Below the pieces are notes generated by a model that saw only the letters and a list, made by a program, of their open reading frames with translations, ran no database searches and had not been told where the DNA came from. Below, one piece after another: positions 1-12,159 of a stretch of DNA of 64,000 nt; the first letter of the stretch is position 1; every line of letters begins with the position of its first letter. A program made the translations under genes and the position numbers. The stretch comes from Eumeta japonica. Its lineage: Eukaryota; Arthropoda; Insecta; Lepidoptera; Psychidae. The DNA is taken from NCBI GenBank assembly GCA_005406025.1, contig BGZK01000010.1, forward strand, positions 248,001-312,000, written 5' to 3'.

Positions 1-1930
1 ATTAAAGTATATAGATGAATAATAACATAACTGAGATTTGACAGAAGTAAAGGTATATTCAAAACAATTATATTGTAGGCGGTAAATTCGAACAATAAAA
101 TATCGTCTACCCAGCGTAGTTACTACTGTAGGAATTTTCTTTTGTGGGCGCCGAAGTTCTATTCCTTTGAAAAGCTCTACACATCCTTCAGTGGCCCGTG
201 TAAAGCTTTTGATAAATATTGTAAAACGAATTCGAATACTGGCAATCAATTTTTACACAATTCACAAGATCATTGTACCCCTCGACCCGTTTTCAAATCG
301 TTTGGGCTAAACGAAAAGCGAACGTAATAACGGAATGACTCAATATTTTCGGAGGTCTGCGCGTCAGAGCGCCGGCCGGCACCACCGAGTCATCGTCGCT
401 TTTTGACAGAGGGCGTGTCAAAATAATTTCTGACCTTTTTTCGTCCCGGTTGGGCCAATACGTCTTATTTGGGCACGAAATTACAGGTCCGAGACGTATG
501 ATTTGTGGGCTTTTACCTTTATGGATTGAAATTGGCTGCCCGTTTCGTTTTTTTTTTCAGCCGTAGATTGCCCATATAGTTGTGGTTTGTAAGAGGTCAC
601 TTTCTATTAGAAGGAAATTTGATAGATACAAATATTGGATTCCATTTTGTTCGAGACAGTACAAATTTTAGGGTTCCGTTTAACGAGTTTGACACGGAAG
701 AAATCGATGTACGTAACACTTTTAAATGTAAATGTTCATTGATATTATTTGAAGGTCATTTAAACCGGACAACAATTAAATAGACAATGGTCAATTAAAT
801 ATTCTTTTTTATGCATGAAAAGTTCCGTATCTCATATTTTTTTAGTTAAATTGTTAGTCTCTCTGCACTATTATTTTAACGATTCCGTACAATAATATAA
901 GGCCCTGTTTATATCTAACAAATTTAATAACAAATTTAGGGCAGATCCCTAGTCAATAGCAACATGAATAGTTCTCTGTGTGCCGCTCTAGTTAAAATCG
1001 GTTTATTTCGTTAATGACTTCTTTGTTTCCTCATTTAGTGTTTGCATTACTTGCGAAAAGTCAGGTGTACCTGTATCAGTGAATGAGATAATTGCGGTAT
1101 TGTTGGTACTGTTGATGTCCAAGATCAAGTGCACATGCACCAAAAATATACGGAACCAAAGGAGGAACCAGGCACAGCACGGAAATTTGTTAGTTTCTAC
1201 AATTCATTAATATATCCGATATCTTGTAACATTAATATTTTAACTATAGCAAAAAATATGTATCTAATGCTGCCAGCAATAATGTCACCAATTAGTATTA
1301 GATCAACTTGTTGATCAAGCATAGTTGATGCAAATAAACTAAACTGATCATAAAAAAAAATTATATGGTTCAAATGTAACAAGTTCTAAATTGAATTTAT
1401 TAAGTTAAATCGGTTACTGTAATAATTTCTATGTTGGTATTGATCAGGTTCTTAATTGACTCGAATAGAGTGAATCAGTTATTATAATCATTTTGGTGTC
1501 AATATTGACCAGATTTTAATTGAATTCGTTAAGATGAATTATTTGGCATAGTCATTTTTCATATAAATACTGAATAAAATATTAATTGTTTTAGTTAATA
1601 AATAATAATAAGAGCAATACAGATTACTAGTCCACAGAATAATGATAAAATTAAAATTATTTTATTTGAAGAATTTAACATTTTATTAGACTCGTATGGA
1701 ATCAAGATACTTGATCATGAGAATCACAATTTTGTTAGGAGGAACCAAATTTTTTAGAGTGTGTGTCATGTACATATAAGATATAGTCTAAGACTCAAAG
1801 GGTCAAGACAGGACACAGATCAGATTCTATTATGACCGACGCTAACTTGAATTAGTAAGGACATACGAATAGACTCTTTCTACCCTCGCCGAGGCACTTA
1901 TAAGTATGACGTAGGCAATAAGAGTCTTTT
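1..1930. other. AT-rich stretch without a recognisable gene
   Basis: No reading frame here shows a known domain or codon bias, and the longest open frames are about 60-70 codons, as expected by chance. There is one small GC-rich patch at about 355-400. From about 1380 to 1560 the sequence is a loose, degenerate repetition of phrases such as GATCAGGTTCTTAATTGA and GACCAGATTTTAATTGA, about 70 bases apart, which looks like an old short tandem duplication. I see nothing else. Confidence 0.5.
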
Positions 1931-2476
1931 TAGGGTTCCGTATCTCATAAGGAAAAACGGAACCCTTATAGGATCACTTTGTTGTCCGTCCGTCCGACCG
2001 TCCGTCTGTCTGTTGGCTAAAATTAAAACCATATATTGAAGTCCACAATCCCTTGAAGTCGTGAAAATATCAAACTTCTAGGTTAACGTGAAAAAAGATC
2101 TGGCACTTTATACCGCAAAAAGCGTATATTTTGACACTTTCAAAGGAATCAAAATGTATAGGCTGTTTTCCGTTGATCTGAAACTATGAAATTTGGCAAA
2201 TACCACTACAAGTATAGGAAAAAATTTGAAAACCTTACATTTGTAATAAAATCACACAAACAACTTTGATTAGGTTACTTAACTAACTTAGGTATGAACG
2301 TTTAGTATAATCACAATTTCCTACACGTATGTAATTATAGGTTTTGAAAACTAAATTTTTAGAAAAGCTCGGAAAAAACTGCAAGACTCGATTCCTGAAT
2401 AATTTATAATATGTACCTGCAAATTGGTACGGAACCCTCGGTGGGCGAGATCGACTCGCACTTGTCCGGTTTTTTT
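1931..2476 (+). repeat. Lepidopteran-type interspersed repeat, full-length copy
   Basis: The copy opens with TAGGGTTCCGTATCTCATAA, then GGAACCCTTATAGGATCACT and a run of TCCG/TCTG units. About 540 bases later it closes with CGGAACCCTCGGTGGGCGAG, GACTCGCACTTGTCCGG and a T run. Both ends match a high-copy non-coding repeat that I know from moth and butterfly genomes. There is no open frame, so it is non-autonomous. Related copies in this window lie at 16512-17046 (plus), 24793-25568 (minus), 30645-31082 (minus, 5' part) and 60211-60255 (plus, tail only). The family name and mobilising enzyme cannot be fixed from sequence alone. Confidence 0.75.
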
Positions 2477-3156
2477 AGATTACGAGATTTGGTTAGACTA
2501 GGCTTATTTACTTATGGGTGAATAGACTGAAATATACAATCTCTCTCAATACTAAAAACTAACCAAGTACAAATATTTCTGACTGATATAGTAGCAGATC
2601 AAAACAGACAGCAAAAACCTTGATACAGGATGCCTCATTCTTTACTGTCGGCCTAAACATCAAAGCAACTCACTTATCTCACGCTGTATCCGTCCCCATT
2701 GCTCATCCGCTATGGATATCTAGAAAAACTGGTAAAATATAGACTCGTGGATCTGAAGGAGTCCAGGAAAATATGCAAACGCTATACGGAGACTTGAGCA
2801 TCACATTGACTATTACTAGGTATGGACAAATAAAATAAATGAATCAGACAGGACAAATTATTTGTCATGCAATCAGTTCCTCTTTGTAAGGTAACTACAG
2901 TAACAGTCTGGGCTCATTAAATGAATATAAAACAATAATAGATGTCTGACAATTGATCACAAAAAAAAAACATTTAAGGCACGGCTTATGTCAATAATTA
3001 GATTATTTGTGGCATATTAGCTAACGCACTATCCTACAAAGTGAATGATATACAGATATCATCATATCATATTCTATTCTACTTAATTATGTTCTGCTTA
3101 CAGTCTTTCTTCGGTATAATGTGAAACGTAATTTTACCTTTCTATAAAATCTATCA
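2477..3156. other. Stretch without recognisable features
   Basis: AT-rich, no open frame above 60 codons, no repeat structure that I can see apart from simple A runs (for example near 2960). Confidence 0.4.
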
Positions 3157-3401
3157 GCGGTATGCTTCAAACTCCCATTTGAAATAATTAACCGTTAACT
3201 GTTAAAGTTAAAACCTAAACACGTAATAATACTTCACATTTGGCAGTTAACTAAGATAATCTTATAGATATTAGCATTCGTGACATTAAAGTAATATCAC
3301 AAATGCCAATATCACCAAAATTATCAATATTTCGACATGCTTAGTTTTAACTTTAACAGTTAACAGTTAACTGTTGCATATAACAGTTTGAAGCGCACCA
3401 C
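3157..3401. mobile_element. MITE-like element with ~60-bp terminal inverted repeats
   Basis: The left end reads GCGGTATGCTTCAAACTCCC and runs into TTAACCGTTAACTGTTAAAG. The reverse complement of the right end reads GGTGCGCTTCAAACTG and runs into CAGTTAACTGTTAACTGTTA. The arms align over about 60 bases. A shorter internal inverted repeat surrounds 3240-3310 (TTTGGCAGTTAACT, then ACAAATGCCA). No coding capacity. Length and structure fit a miniature inverted-repeat transposable element. No target-site duplication is evident, so the superfamily is open. Confidence 0.6.
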
Positions 3402-5485
3402 TGTATGCCTACGACATGTCAATGAAAAGTTATAGTATCTAAAAGCGAATGAGTTCTAGCCGTCGTTTCTTTTCTAGAAAGTAGTTTAAAAGTTCAGAAC
3501 GCCAGAAAAATTGACGTTTCAAAGAATACTATTTGATTTCCAATTTATCCAATTGATGTACAATGATACAGACAGTGCTTAGTAAAAGTTGTTTAGAACT
3601 TTGGAGATTTATTTAGAGCAAAAAATTTTTTCTCGAAGTAGATTATAAAAAAAATTAAATACTATCTGATTTTTTCAAAGGCGTTTAATACGTGTATTCG
3701 TCGCCGAGCACAGAAATTATCGAATGAACGTTATAGAGAGCTGAATTATTAACTTCATGAATTATGTGTACTTTTTTTTTATTTATTAGTCAACTCATGT
3801 CTAATTGATTTTGGCAAAATTCTCTTTATATACGGTATTATAGAATAACATAGTACATTTCGATCGTGCATTATGAACAAATTTTAAATAATTATTACGC
3901 AGCTTATTATGTACATATATTTAATTTAGTCAACCTGCGAGAAATCAATAAATATACCTTACTCGTAGGCAATGCCTGTTTATAGGTACTTGAAGATTAA
4001 TTCTTCTAGGCACAATATATTTTTTCTACAAATTGCTGCTGCATAACACGTACTTTAAATTGAACGTAAAACGTACTATAATAATTTGTGGGGCGCTGTG
4101 ACAACTGGCAAATAATTTATATTGTCAAATCTTATCTGTGATGTGAACAATGCTAACCACAGACAAATTATACTGTTCCTTCTATAATGATCCCATAGAC
4201 GTGACAAGATCTTTATTAAAGCGTTTTATTAACAAAATGAATTGGTCGTGTTACAAAGTGGTATTTTCCATCGTTCCAGTGAGCTACCGAATTCTGAAAC
4301 AATCAAAGCATCAGCGCGGGATATTTACGGAGGGATCAGAAATAGAGCACTCAAAATTCTCAAGGCGGCGCTGAGGCACTCGAGAAGTTTATCTCGAGGC
4401 GGCGCGCGCGCACGCCGGCCGGCTTTGATCGCGTGAGAACCGACCGATGCCTACAATACTCGCACGCCTTATAGGTATACCGCCGCTCTAATCGTACACT
4501 CGGCAGAGGAAAATTCCTATTTACGACTACGTGATTTCTATCCCACTTCTCGTCCCGATCCCTGCTATCATAGACCGATCTGAATGTGGATTTGTTCGTA
4601 TCAGTAACTGAATATCCTGTTATGTGAGCACACTACTACGGCAGTGATTTAGGAATTCATCATATAAATAAAATACTTAATAGTACTATCAAACGATACC
4701 GTATACTGGTTTCTTTGAGACAAGGCGGCATGCTAGCATACGTCTGTGTGGCTATAAAACAAATACTTCTACCGCGGTTAGTTTTAGGGCATCGCATATT
4801 GATGATGAATCACTTCAGCAAGTGCAAGTATTATTAAGAGAAACTGTCGGCTTCAGGAGCTTCCCCATGATGCGAAAAAACAACATTCTCTAATTTGTAA
4901 TCAAAGGAAAAGGAAAAGTAAAAAAAATAGAAGCAATTTTGTGTCAACGTAAAACCGGGACCGACGTTGGTATAGAGATCAGAACCGGTATCGAAATGCA
5001 CAATAAATTTACGTACTTGAATGTACGTAAATTTTGATATACGTACAGTCGAGTACGTAAATCAAATGTAACTTTAATATAACATATAAGGAGTTATCGG
5101 TGCTAGGGTATGTCTTACAAAAGACAAAATTGTGTATACATAAGCTGTCAAAATTGTTGGCTTGTATCAATATACACTAATAGATAGAAATATTGGCTTT
5201 TGCGTCCGATATCTGTCAATCCTCTCAAATCGTAATTAAATTCGTTAGACGGCGATTCTTAGTATAAGAGCAAGAAGAATTACAGAGGGTTGCATGCTGA
5301 ACACGGCTGCGCGTTGCGGGCAAGCGTCTAATACAATTAATATAGTAACTCAAATCTACATAAACGCATCTCTAACAATAACATCGACTCGATAGACTCT
5401 GTATCGCATTATAAATCGCTACTTTATGAATTGTATACAGCTCTAGTTACGCATGGACATATTTCTCAAAGAGTCGGTCGCTTAG
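3402..5485. other. Gene-poor AT-rich stretch
   Basis: A GC-rich patch lies at about 4360-4440 (open frames there are chance products of CG-rich sequence). A short segment at 4953-5000 (GGGACCGACG, AGAACCGGTATCGAAAT) resembles the purine-rich degenerate tract of the dispersed family seen at 28242-29232. No supported gene. Confidence 0.4.
5007..5063. repeat. Two adjacent palindromes sharing TTTACGTAC
   Basis: The first palindrome is ATTTACGTAC, a 6-base spacer, then GTACGTAAAT (5007-5032), with perfect 10-base arms. The second is GATATACGTAC, a 6-base spacer, then GTACGTAAATC (5036-5063), with 10 of 11 arm positions matching. The four TACGTA cores and the equal spacers make chance unlikely. 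It could be a duplicated half-site for a dimeric DNA-binding protein, or a relic of a terminal inverted repeat. Confidence 0.6.
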
Positions 5486-5870
5486 TTTGCTCAGTGCATT
5501 TTCCACTGGGACGACCCGAAACACGTGGAAAAACTATAAAAGTCCGTCCACAGATGTCGCCGTAGTCGCTTTACGATATGCACGTGAAATAACGAATCGA
5601 GTCTCGCTCGTCGTTCGCCACCGGTCATGGGCGATGCCGCCTGCGCCTGAAGTTTTCTCTACGCTTAAAAGCCGCCGAAGTTTGCGGGGCGGGAGCGGGG
5701 GCGGGAGCGGGCGGCAGCCAATAACATTTAAATCCGGCGCCGGCTCATATCCGGCCGTATTCAAATCGGCCGGACGTGCCCACTTCTGGGTGTTTGTCGT
5801 TCGGCAGTCCTCCCGATTGTTTGTTCTGTCTCAATATCTTTGCATGGAGCTGTTCGATGATGTATAATGG
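5486..5870 (+). promoter_or_regulatory. GC-box and CCAAT-bearing GC-rich island
   Basis: Within a 350-base GC-rich island, 5686-5714 is a run of GGGGCGGG / GGAGCGGG motifs (the GC-box type bound by Sp/KLF factors), and a CCAAT box follows at 5718-5722. An open frame of about 126 codons spans the island, but its product (glycine, serine and arginine rich in the middle) matches no family I know and looks like a by-product of base composition. A promoter or enhancer is the best reading. No TATA box or clear initiator was found and no first exon can be assigned. Confidence 0.35.
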
Positions 5871-6907
5871 AGTTTATGTTTTGTTCCAATAAAAAAAATT
5901 GAGCTGTATTTTGTGAAGTTTTTATAATTGTTATGAAACATATACTAGATATTTATTACTTTCAAAAGATAACAATTAAAATATTATCAATTATTTCTCT
6001 AATCATAAGAATAATTAAGAGATCTTTGTTATGGTTTCGTTTAACATTGAATACTCCTCGAAGTCTCTTCGAGGTTACTTGTTACGCATTTCTCAAATTT
6101 CAATACAAGTGTAGTACACTGGACTTGCTTAAGTTAGATTGTGCAACACTTTTAAATTCGATTATTTTCAAATAAGAAGAGAAATGCATCAGACTAAAAA
6201 TAATGCGATAACATTACAAGCACCATAAAATAAATGTTAATTATAACCTCTATAATACGTCTTAGACATAGTCAAAGTTAACAAGCCGTTAATTTAAATT
6301 TGGAATCTCTTCTTGATGCAAAACGGTTCTTAATTTTGTTTTAATCGCCTATTAATTTTTAACATTGGTTGGTTAAAAGGATTGGATCTTAGTATACTAA
6401 AACCATAACGAAATAAACTTGTTTTAATCTAGTTAAATATCAAATACACATTTTGTCATTTAGCCGTTAAATAATTGTTTGTCTTATTAAATATATTATA
6501 TTGAGATGTTTTAACTTTTTTATCTTATCGTTAAATTCGATTCCTACTAAAAATGGATACATGCATTCAATGTTTTTATTATGGTAAAATGTATGAAAAA
6601 ATGGAGGAAAATTATATTATAAAATAACAATTCGTCTTCTTTGCTGTTATTGTGATTATCTAAAAATATTTATAGCTACTATATCCATCAAAATATCAAA
6701 ACAGGATTTCTTGAAATAGCAATATTTTTTTTATCGCGCAAGTGTAAGAACATAATGTGCAGAGTTTCATTTTAATATTTTATCTTTACCTTTTGCTTAC
6801 CTTTCTGAGAAATAGTCATGAGCTTATAATAATATAAAAATATATAATTGTTATTATTATTAATTGATATAAATAAAGTTCTGTACGTTTCAAATCTATA
6901 CCCTACA
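5871..6907. other. Very AT-rich stretch without a gene
   Basis: Long A/T tracts; no frame has recognisable content, and no inverted or tandem repeat stands out. Confidence 0.4.
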
Positions 6908-7090
6908 CCAGCAGATCAATTCTGTAAACTTTAAACTATTCAGTTCAACATCATTATGATATCAAAATTACGTAAACGGACAAAGCGCGGCGGGCCAATT
7001 CTCCGTAAATTCGGGCCAATTCTGAGGTAATCTTTGACGTCATAACGATATCGAATGAGTGGTTTCAAGTTTACAGAATTGAGCTGCTGC
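6908..7090. mobile_element. MITE-like element, 183 bp, ~65-bp inverted repeats
   Basis: The left end CCAGCAGATCAATTCTGTAA mirrors the right end, whose reverse complement begins GCAGCAGCTCAATTCTGTAA. Pairing continues, imperfectly, past the GATATCNNNATTACG region on each side. The middle has two copies of CGGGCCAATTCT (near 6990 and 7012). A related motif CCGGGCCAATTCTAAG occurs at about 21257, perhaps a second degraded copy. No coding capacity; target duplication unclear. Confidence 0.6.
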
Positions 7091-7984
7091 CGCCGTTCCG
7101 ATTTACATTTGGCAATCCAAAATCGGGGCCGACGTCCGTAGATGAGTCAGGTCGTGGGTTACAGACTAAAGTCCTACATAACAATTCTGTTTATTCATTA
7201 TAGCTTTTTTGGTAATTGAAGTCTAAAGGACGTTAACAATACTAGCCGGGTCAGTATCGGCCTTAAAACGGGCCAGTCACGCGATGTCCTCTCGGCCCTC
7301 GTTAGGCGGAGGGCCCCGGTTGCGCCACCGAGTCGGGCAATGGCGCGTGCGCACCATATGTCGTTACATCGATAATGACATGTGTTGCATCATTCGCGCT
7401 AAATTGGTTTTATGACGTTTTTTTACTAATTCGATCGAATATTATTTCGTTTGCATTCTAATGCCAGGAAAGAAAATAGATATATAAGAAGAACCGCATA
7501 AAAAGGGATGGAGTTAGATTGGATGAAAAATGCATCTTTGTATTTACTATTTATTTAAATATATGATATTTGCAACAAAAATTACATAATTTTAACAAAA
7601 TTACAATAACGTAAGGGCAATACACACGTAAAAATTCAATGTCTAAGGATGAAAGGGATTGACAAAATTTTAAGGGTAATCATACTTTTCTGGTCAGATT
7701 TAAATTAAGCTTGATCTTAATGGACCGATATGAATAAACCGTCTATTTCGAAGCTTTTAAAAATAAAACCTCTACGGGGCCAAATCCTCAAACTAACCAA
7801 GATATTTGATCCGGACTAAAGTCAGTGTCCGATTAAGTATAAGCAAAGAAATGAACAACCCCATCTCTCACCATAAAAGGTCACCGAAATGAACTGCCTG
7901 AAGGCTATATATAGCCTTCAGACAGTTATATTATATTACAGGCTAATGCCCAGCGCCCATCATACGACAAAAATAAATATTTAG
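7091..7984. other. Stretch with a GC-rich patch, no gene
   Basis: A GC-rich patch lies at 7240-7370 (CGGGTCAGTATCGGCC through GCGCGTGCGCACC). The rest is AT-rich. No frame in the patch has recognisable protein content. Confidence 0.35.
7892..7927. repeat. Near-perfect 36-base palindrome
   Basis: AACTGCCTGAAGGCTATA is followed directly by TATAGCCTTCAGACAGTT, so 17 of 18 arm positions pair and there is no spacer. It could extrude as a cruciform or be the joined ends of an eroded foldback. It lies about 60 bases from the tail of the repeat at 7985. Confidence 0.7.
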
Positions 7985-8300
7985 AACTAGCGTCCGCCCG
8001 CGGCTCCGCCCGCATAGACGTAGAATGAATTCTTTTGTTTTGTAAATCGATCGATCACGCTCTCACTCATGACCCCGACCGCCATTCCCTGCTCGATTCT
8101 GATCCCGATTCTGCTGACGATGCCCATTCGTCTCACTCTAGTTTCTGATTCAAGGTCCCGCTTTTGATTCCGAATCCAATCTTGATTTAAGCAGATTTCG
8201 ATTCTTATTCCGCTCTCCAATCTGATTTCTGTTGTTTTCTTAATTTTAATTTTAGTCCCGCACTGGACTTGGATCTTAGTCCCATTGTCGATTTTGATCT
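7985..8300 (-). repeat. Dispersed repeat with purine-rich tract, 3' part, minus strand
   Basis: Read on the minus strand it ends in GGCGGAGCCGCGGGCGGACG then CTAGT. It is preceded by a degenerate purine-rich tract of units like GAATCGAGATC / GGATCAGAATCG. The same combination occurs at 28242-29232, 48955-49376, 53990-54526 and 62451-63500, so this is a 3' fragment of one family. The open frame of 77 codons here only reflects the six-base-like periodicity (repeated arginine, isoleucine and glutamate). Confidence 0.65.
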
Positions 8301-8514
8301 CTACTTATGTAAGAATGAAATAATTATTGTTAACACAGTTTTTTTTAACTATAATAATCGTTACTGAACGGGTACATTTACAGATATAAGTACAGAACAG
8401 TCTTCATTAATTTATTTATTGAATTATTTATCAATCAGACTGCTAAATACCGTAGATAATTCAAGAGATTCATGTATAAATACATATATACACATATAAA
8501 CACACTCTATATAG

Positions 8515-8696
8515 ATTAACATGACTTGTTAGTTTTTTAACCGATGGGAATGTAATGAAAATTAATGTTACAGGTAACTTGACATATTACTTCGATGAAA
8601 AGCTGTATTAAAATCGATTAAGCCGTTTCAGAGATTAGCATGCGCAAACGCACAGACAAACAGGCAAAAATTTCTAAAAAAATTTTTTTTGATCAG
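8515..8696 (+). repeat. Transposon tail-like fragment
   Basis: The phrase AAATCGATTAAGCCGTTTCA GAGATTAGCATGC, followed by CACAGACAAACAGGCAAAAA and an A/T run, resembles the 3' end of widespread insect interspersed repeats. The 5' limit is uncertain and there is no open frame. Confidence 0.4.
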
Positions 8697-8879
8697 TAAA
8701 ATACGTACCTACAACGTGCATAAATTGGTGTTCTTGAAAAAAAAATTAATAAATAGACCCGGTTCGTTTACAATTTTATTACATGTACGGATAGCGATGG
8801 GTACACGCTGACAGCGGCGTGACAAAACTAATAGACAACGAAATAAGGCAGTGGTGGGTGATAGGTATAGAATAAAAAT

Positions 8880-11800
8880 AAAACTACGCGTTTAATGATA
8901 AAAATGTACGCGGAGCCGCAATACGGTTGTCAAGGTCGATACTTTCGGAAGGCATTCTAAGGTTTTTGAAGGTTTCGACGCGAGCGGACCGACCGAAGAG
9001 CTTTTGGCTCGAGTCGAATTAAACCACTCGCTCGGTACCTCGGACGACGAGTCCCTGATGTGGTCACCACATTGGTGACGGCGATGCCTACAGCGGTCAG
9101 CGTGCAGGGGATGGCACTTGAGGTCTACGTATGGGTACAAGGACGGTGGATTACAATGTTTTCTTTTTAAGATGTCGCTTACTTAAATAAATACATCTGA
9201 CTTAGTGCATCATATGTCGACGACATATTTAGTTTGCTTTAATTCAGATGATAAAAAATAAAAATGATACACAATAATATATTTTATTACCGAGAGGTGA
9301 AGAATAATTTTGATAAGACTCGAACACGGCGACTCGTCTATCACAACAATGGGATCAGTGACTGAACAGTATATCATCAATACCCACGTGATACCAGACG
9401 GACGCTGACGCAGTTATGAGTGCGCGTGAGTCGACCTACGACGGGTCGAGCTGCACTGGCCTTGCGTTTTTTATAGTATCAACCAATTCTAAGAGAAAGG
9501 AGATAGTTTGTTTGCTATCCAAAACAAGAAAACTTAGGACAGTCAACTTCAAGATGTGTAGAATTGCTGATATCTAGCGACGGTATTCACAGAACTTTGT
9601 TGATTTTGACTTAAAAATAAAGGAATTATCCCAAGTGTGGCTTATACTAAACTTCTATATAGTTATAACATTCCACATAAACAGTAAATCTATTAGCCAA
9701 AAATAACATTTTATCGAAACGAGTAATCCGAAATTTTTCCAGTTCAACCCCCTAAGCTGGCAGCGTGATGTTTTCGCTTCTGGGCCTCCGCGACCCGCTA
9801 ATGCCGGCAGATGAGGGCACGCTCCACTGGCCACCCCTCTCCGGCTGGAGGGTGTTAATATACCCTCAATTGAAATGCCGTGCTGTTCGCGAGATTGTAT
9901 GGCGTGTGGATGTACACGATTAAATGTAATCATAATTTATCATTATCGGGTCCAAAAATAATAACACATTTAGTTTATTTTTATATGACTTTTTTTCTAA
10001 AGTTTATCCTTAATTCAAAGACAATATTTACCTTAACAAAAAAAATAATGTTTTTTTCGTGTAAGTAGTAAAATAAAAGATGAAATAATACTTTTAAAAT
10101 ATGAATGTATACAAACTCAAATTTTAGACACTATGGAGGTGTCTAAAATTTAGAATTAAATTGTAACATTCCATATTTTTTCATAAAATTATCGTATGTT
10201 ATAATCAAGAAGTTCACATGCATATTATCCTTGCAATACTGTTTTCCTCACAGATTTAAGTAATATTACGAGCATGCAATGGTTTGTTTAAATAAGACTA
10301 TTTAATTATTGTAAATTTAATTTTATTCAATTAAATGAAAAATTCTTTTATTATAAGCAATGCACATACTCAACTTTTTCGTTGGAAAGTTATCATATTC
10401 CCACGGCGAACTCGAAAGATGTCCAGCAAAGTTCGGTTGTCCGGGTACTATCGGGTTATATCATAACTTTGACTAGACTAGGCTACGAATAGCAATTTCA
10501 TTGTTATTATTAGTTATAATATTAGCTAAGAGCTCGGTTGTATGAGTATGATTTCTGTTTGACTTCATGCCATTATTTGTAGGTAGAGAATCGAAAAGAG
10601 GTTAAGAAGCGAACTTATTATGGTATTGAAAGAAAATAAGAGAAGTCGAAGATCGGCCGATGGCTTTTCCATTAATTTTCCAGCGGGACGGCGGAGAGCG
10701 GTGATTGCCGGGCCCCCATTGCCCGCGATTACTCCGAGCGCCGGCCACAGAGTTATGAAACGTATAGATTTGTCGCCTTCAAATGGTGACATCTGTAAAT
10801 GTATGACAACAATCTTAGTTTCTGTTTACATTTAAGTACGGAACAATTGCTAAAATATAACTGTTCGAGAATGAAAAGAAATAAAGTACATGGGTAGTCA
10901 AAAAAAAAAATACACTGTTTCTGAGTGAGAGTAGCGTAAAGAGTTATTAAATATAATTGTGAGTTAAATACCTATTTTATAAAAATTAAATTTTACTTTC
11001 TGTTCGCACTTGTTCTGTCAATTCTGTTGAAACGAATATTGGTTCAGGCGTCTTCTAAACTATCTATATTTACCTTCATATACTCATGTCTAGAGTTGTG
11101 TAATATAAAACTGATACGTACTGAAGGTTGAGTGTCAGATAGTTGACTTGTTACTGGAAACACTATATTGATTAAACAATAGAAACAAACGAAATAAGTG
11201 CCGTGCTATAATACCTAGTGAAATCAGTGAAGGGCTAATTGAAATGCGAAACATAGGACATACGATATTGGTTAATCTGTATTTTTCTGATAGATTTACA
11301 AATGTCGTTCGATTTAAACCTTCAAAACGAAATGTGATTTCCTCAATGTTCACTGCACCGGCGTAGGGATTAGTAATACGTGGCTCCAATAATGCTGTCT
11401 TTACAAAAGACACTCGTGCGCTGCAGCTAGACGTTAGAAGAAATTAAATGACATATGTAAAATATAATTTACTTAGACAACAAAAAACTGATCTACCATT
11501 ACTTATTCTTTTTTTTTCTTGCAAAAGAAATTTTTATATGTCATATATGTAACATCAGATAAGTGTCAGTTAATCAGCTCTTTGATGTTTATGATGACAG
11601 TTTAAATGCTATTTTTTTTAAATTAATCGTTTTATAGCATTAAACGAGAAAAGTACACATTAAACTAACAAATTATTCAATTAAGCCAATACAAATACAT
11701 ATTATTACTTAATAGTTAACTTGACTATAATTAACCAGCATCGGCCAGGTCTACGCGATTGTGAAGTCTGCGCCGTACGTTCCGCTGACGGCGTGTCATG

Positions 11801-12159
11801 GCGCCGTCCCCGCTACTCGCCGTGATTGTTTTCCGATGCGCGGGTCGCAATTAGACGGGACATTTTGGCGCGGGGACAACGCACAGATTAAGTCGTCCCG
11901 AACATCTGTAGGTGTATAATAATAGGTGACGTTTTAAAAATACAGTACACTTGACTTGCACACAAACGTGGTACTTGTTTAATAGGCGATGGACGTGTCG
12001 TCAGTTAACTACTGGACCAGTGATTGTTACGGACAGATATCACACTTTTATTGAAAGACAGTCGCCGATTGGCCAGCACGCCACTTTGGCCTCCGCTGGT
12101 AAGAAATTTAGTTCTGACATAAACAAATTACCTAATGAGTTTTTTGAGTTGACTCACAG
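8880..12159. other. Gene-poor region with three GC-rich islands
   Basis: GC-rich islands lie at about 8920-9140, 9740-9870 and 10640-10760, with another at 11735-11890. Open frames inside them (82, 92, 75 and 71 codons) match no family I recognise and overlap on both strands. A phrase at 9003-9040 (GGCTCGAGTCGAATTAAACC) recurs as GACTAGAGTCAAATTAAACC near 21790, which suggests that part of the first island is a dispersed repeat. The island at 11735-11890 contains homeodomain-type CAATTAG. Confidence 0.35.

Noticed and set aside
5487..5867. 126-codon plus-strand ORF in a GC-rich island
   Set aside because: The glycine/serine repeat comes from the GC-box run; the minus strand is open too; no family match.
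7987..8220. 77-codon minus-strand ORF with RI/RD/E repeats
   Set aside because: Translation of the purine-rich tract of a dispersed repeat, not a gene.
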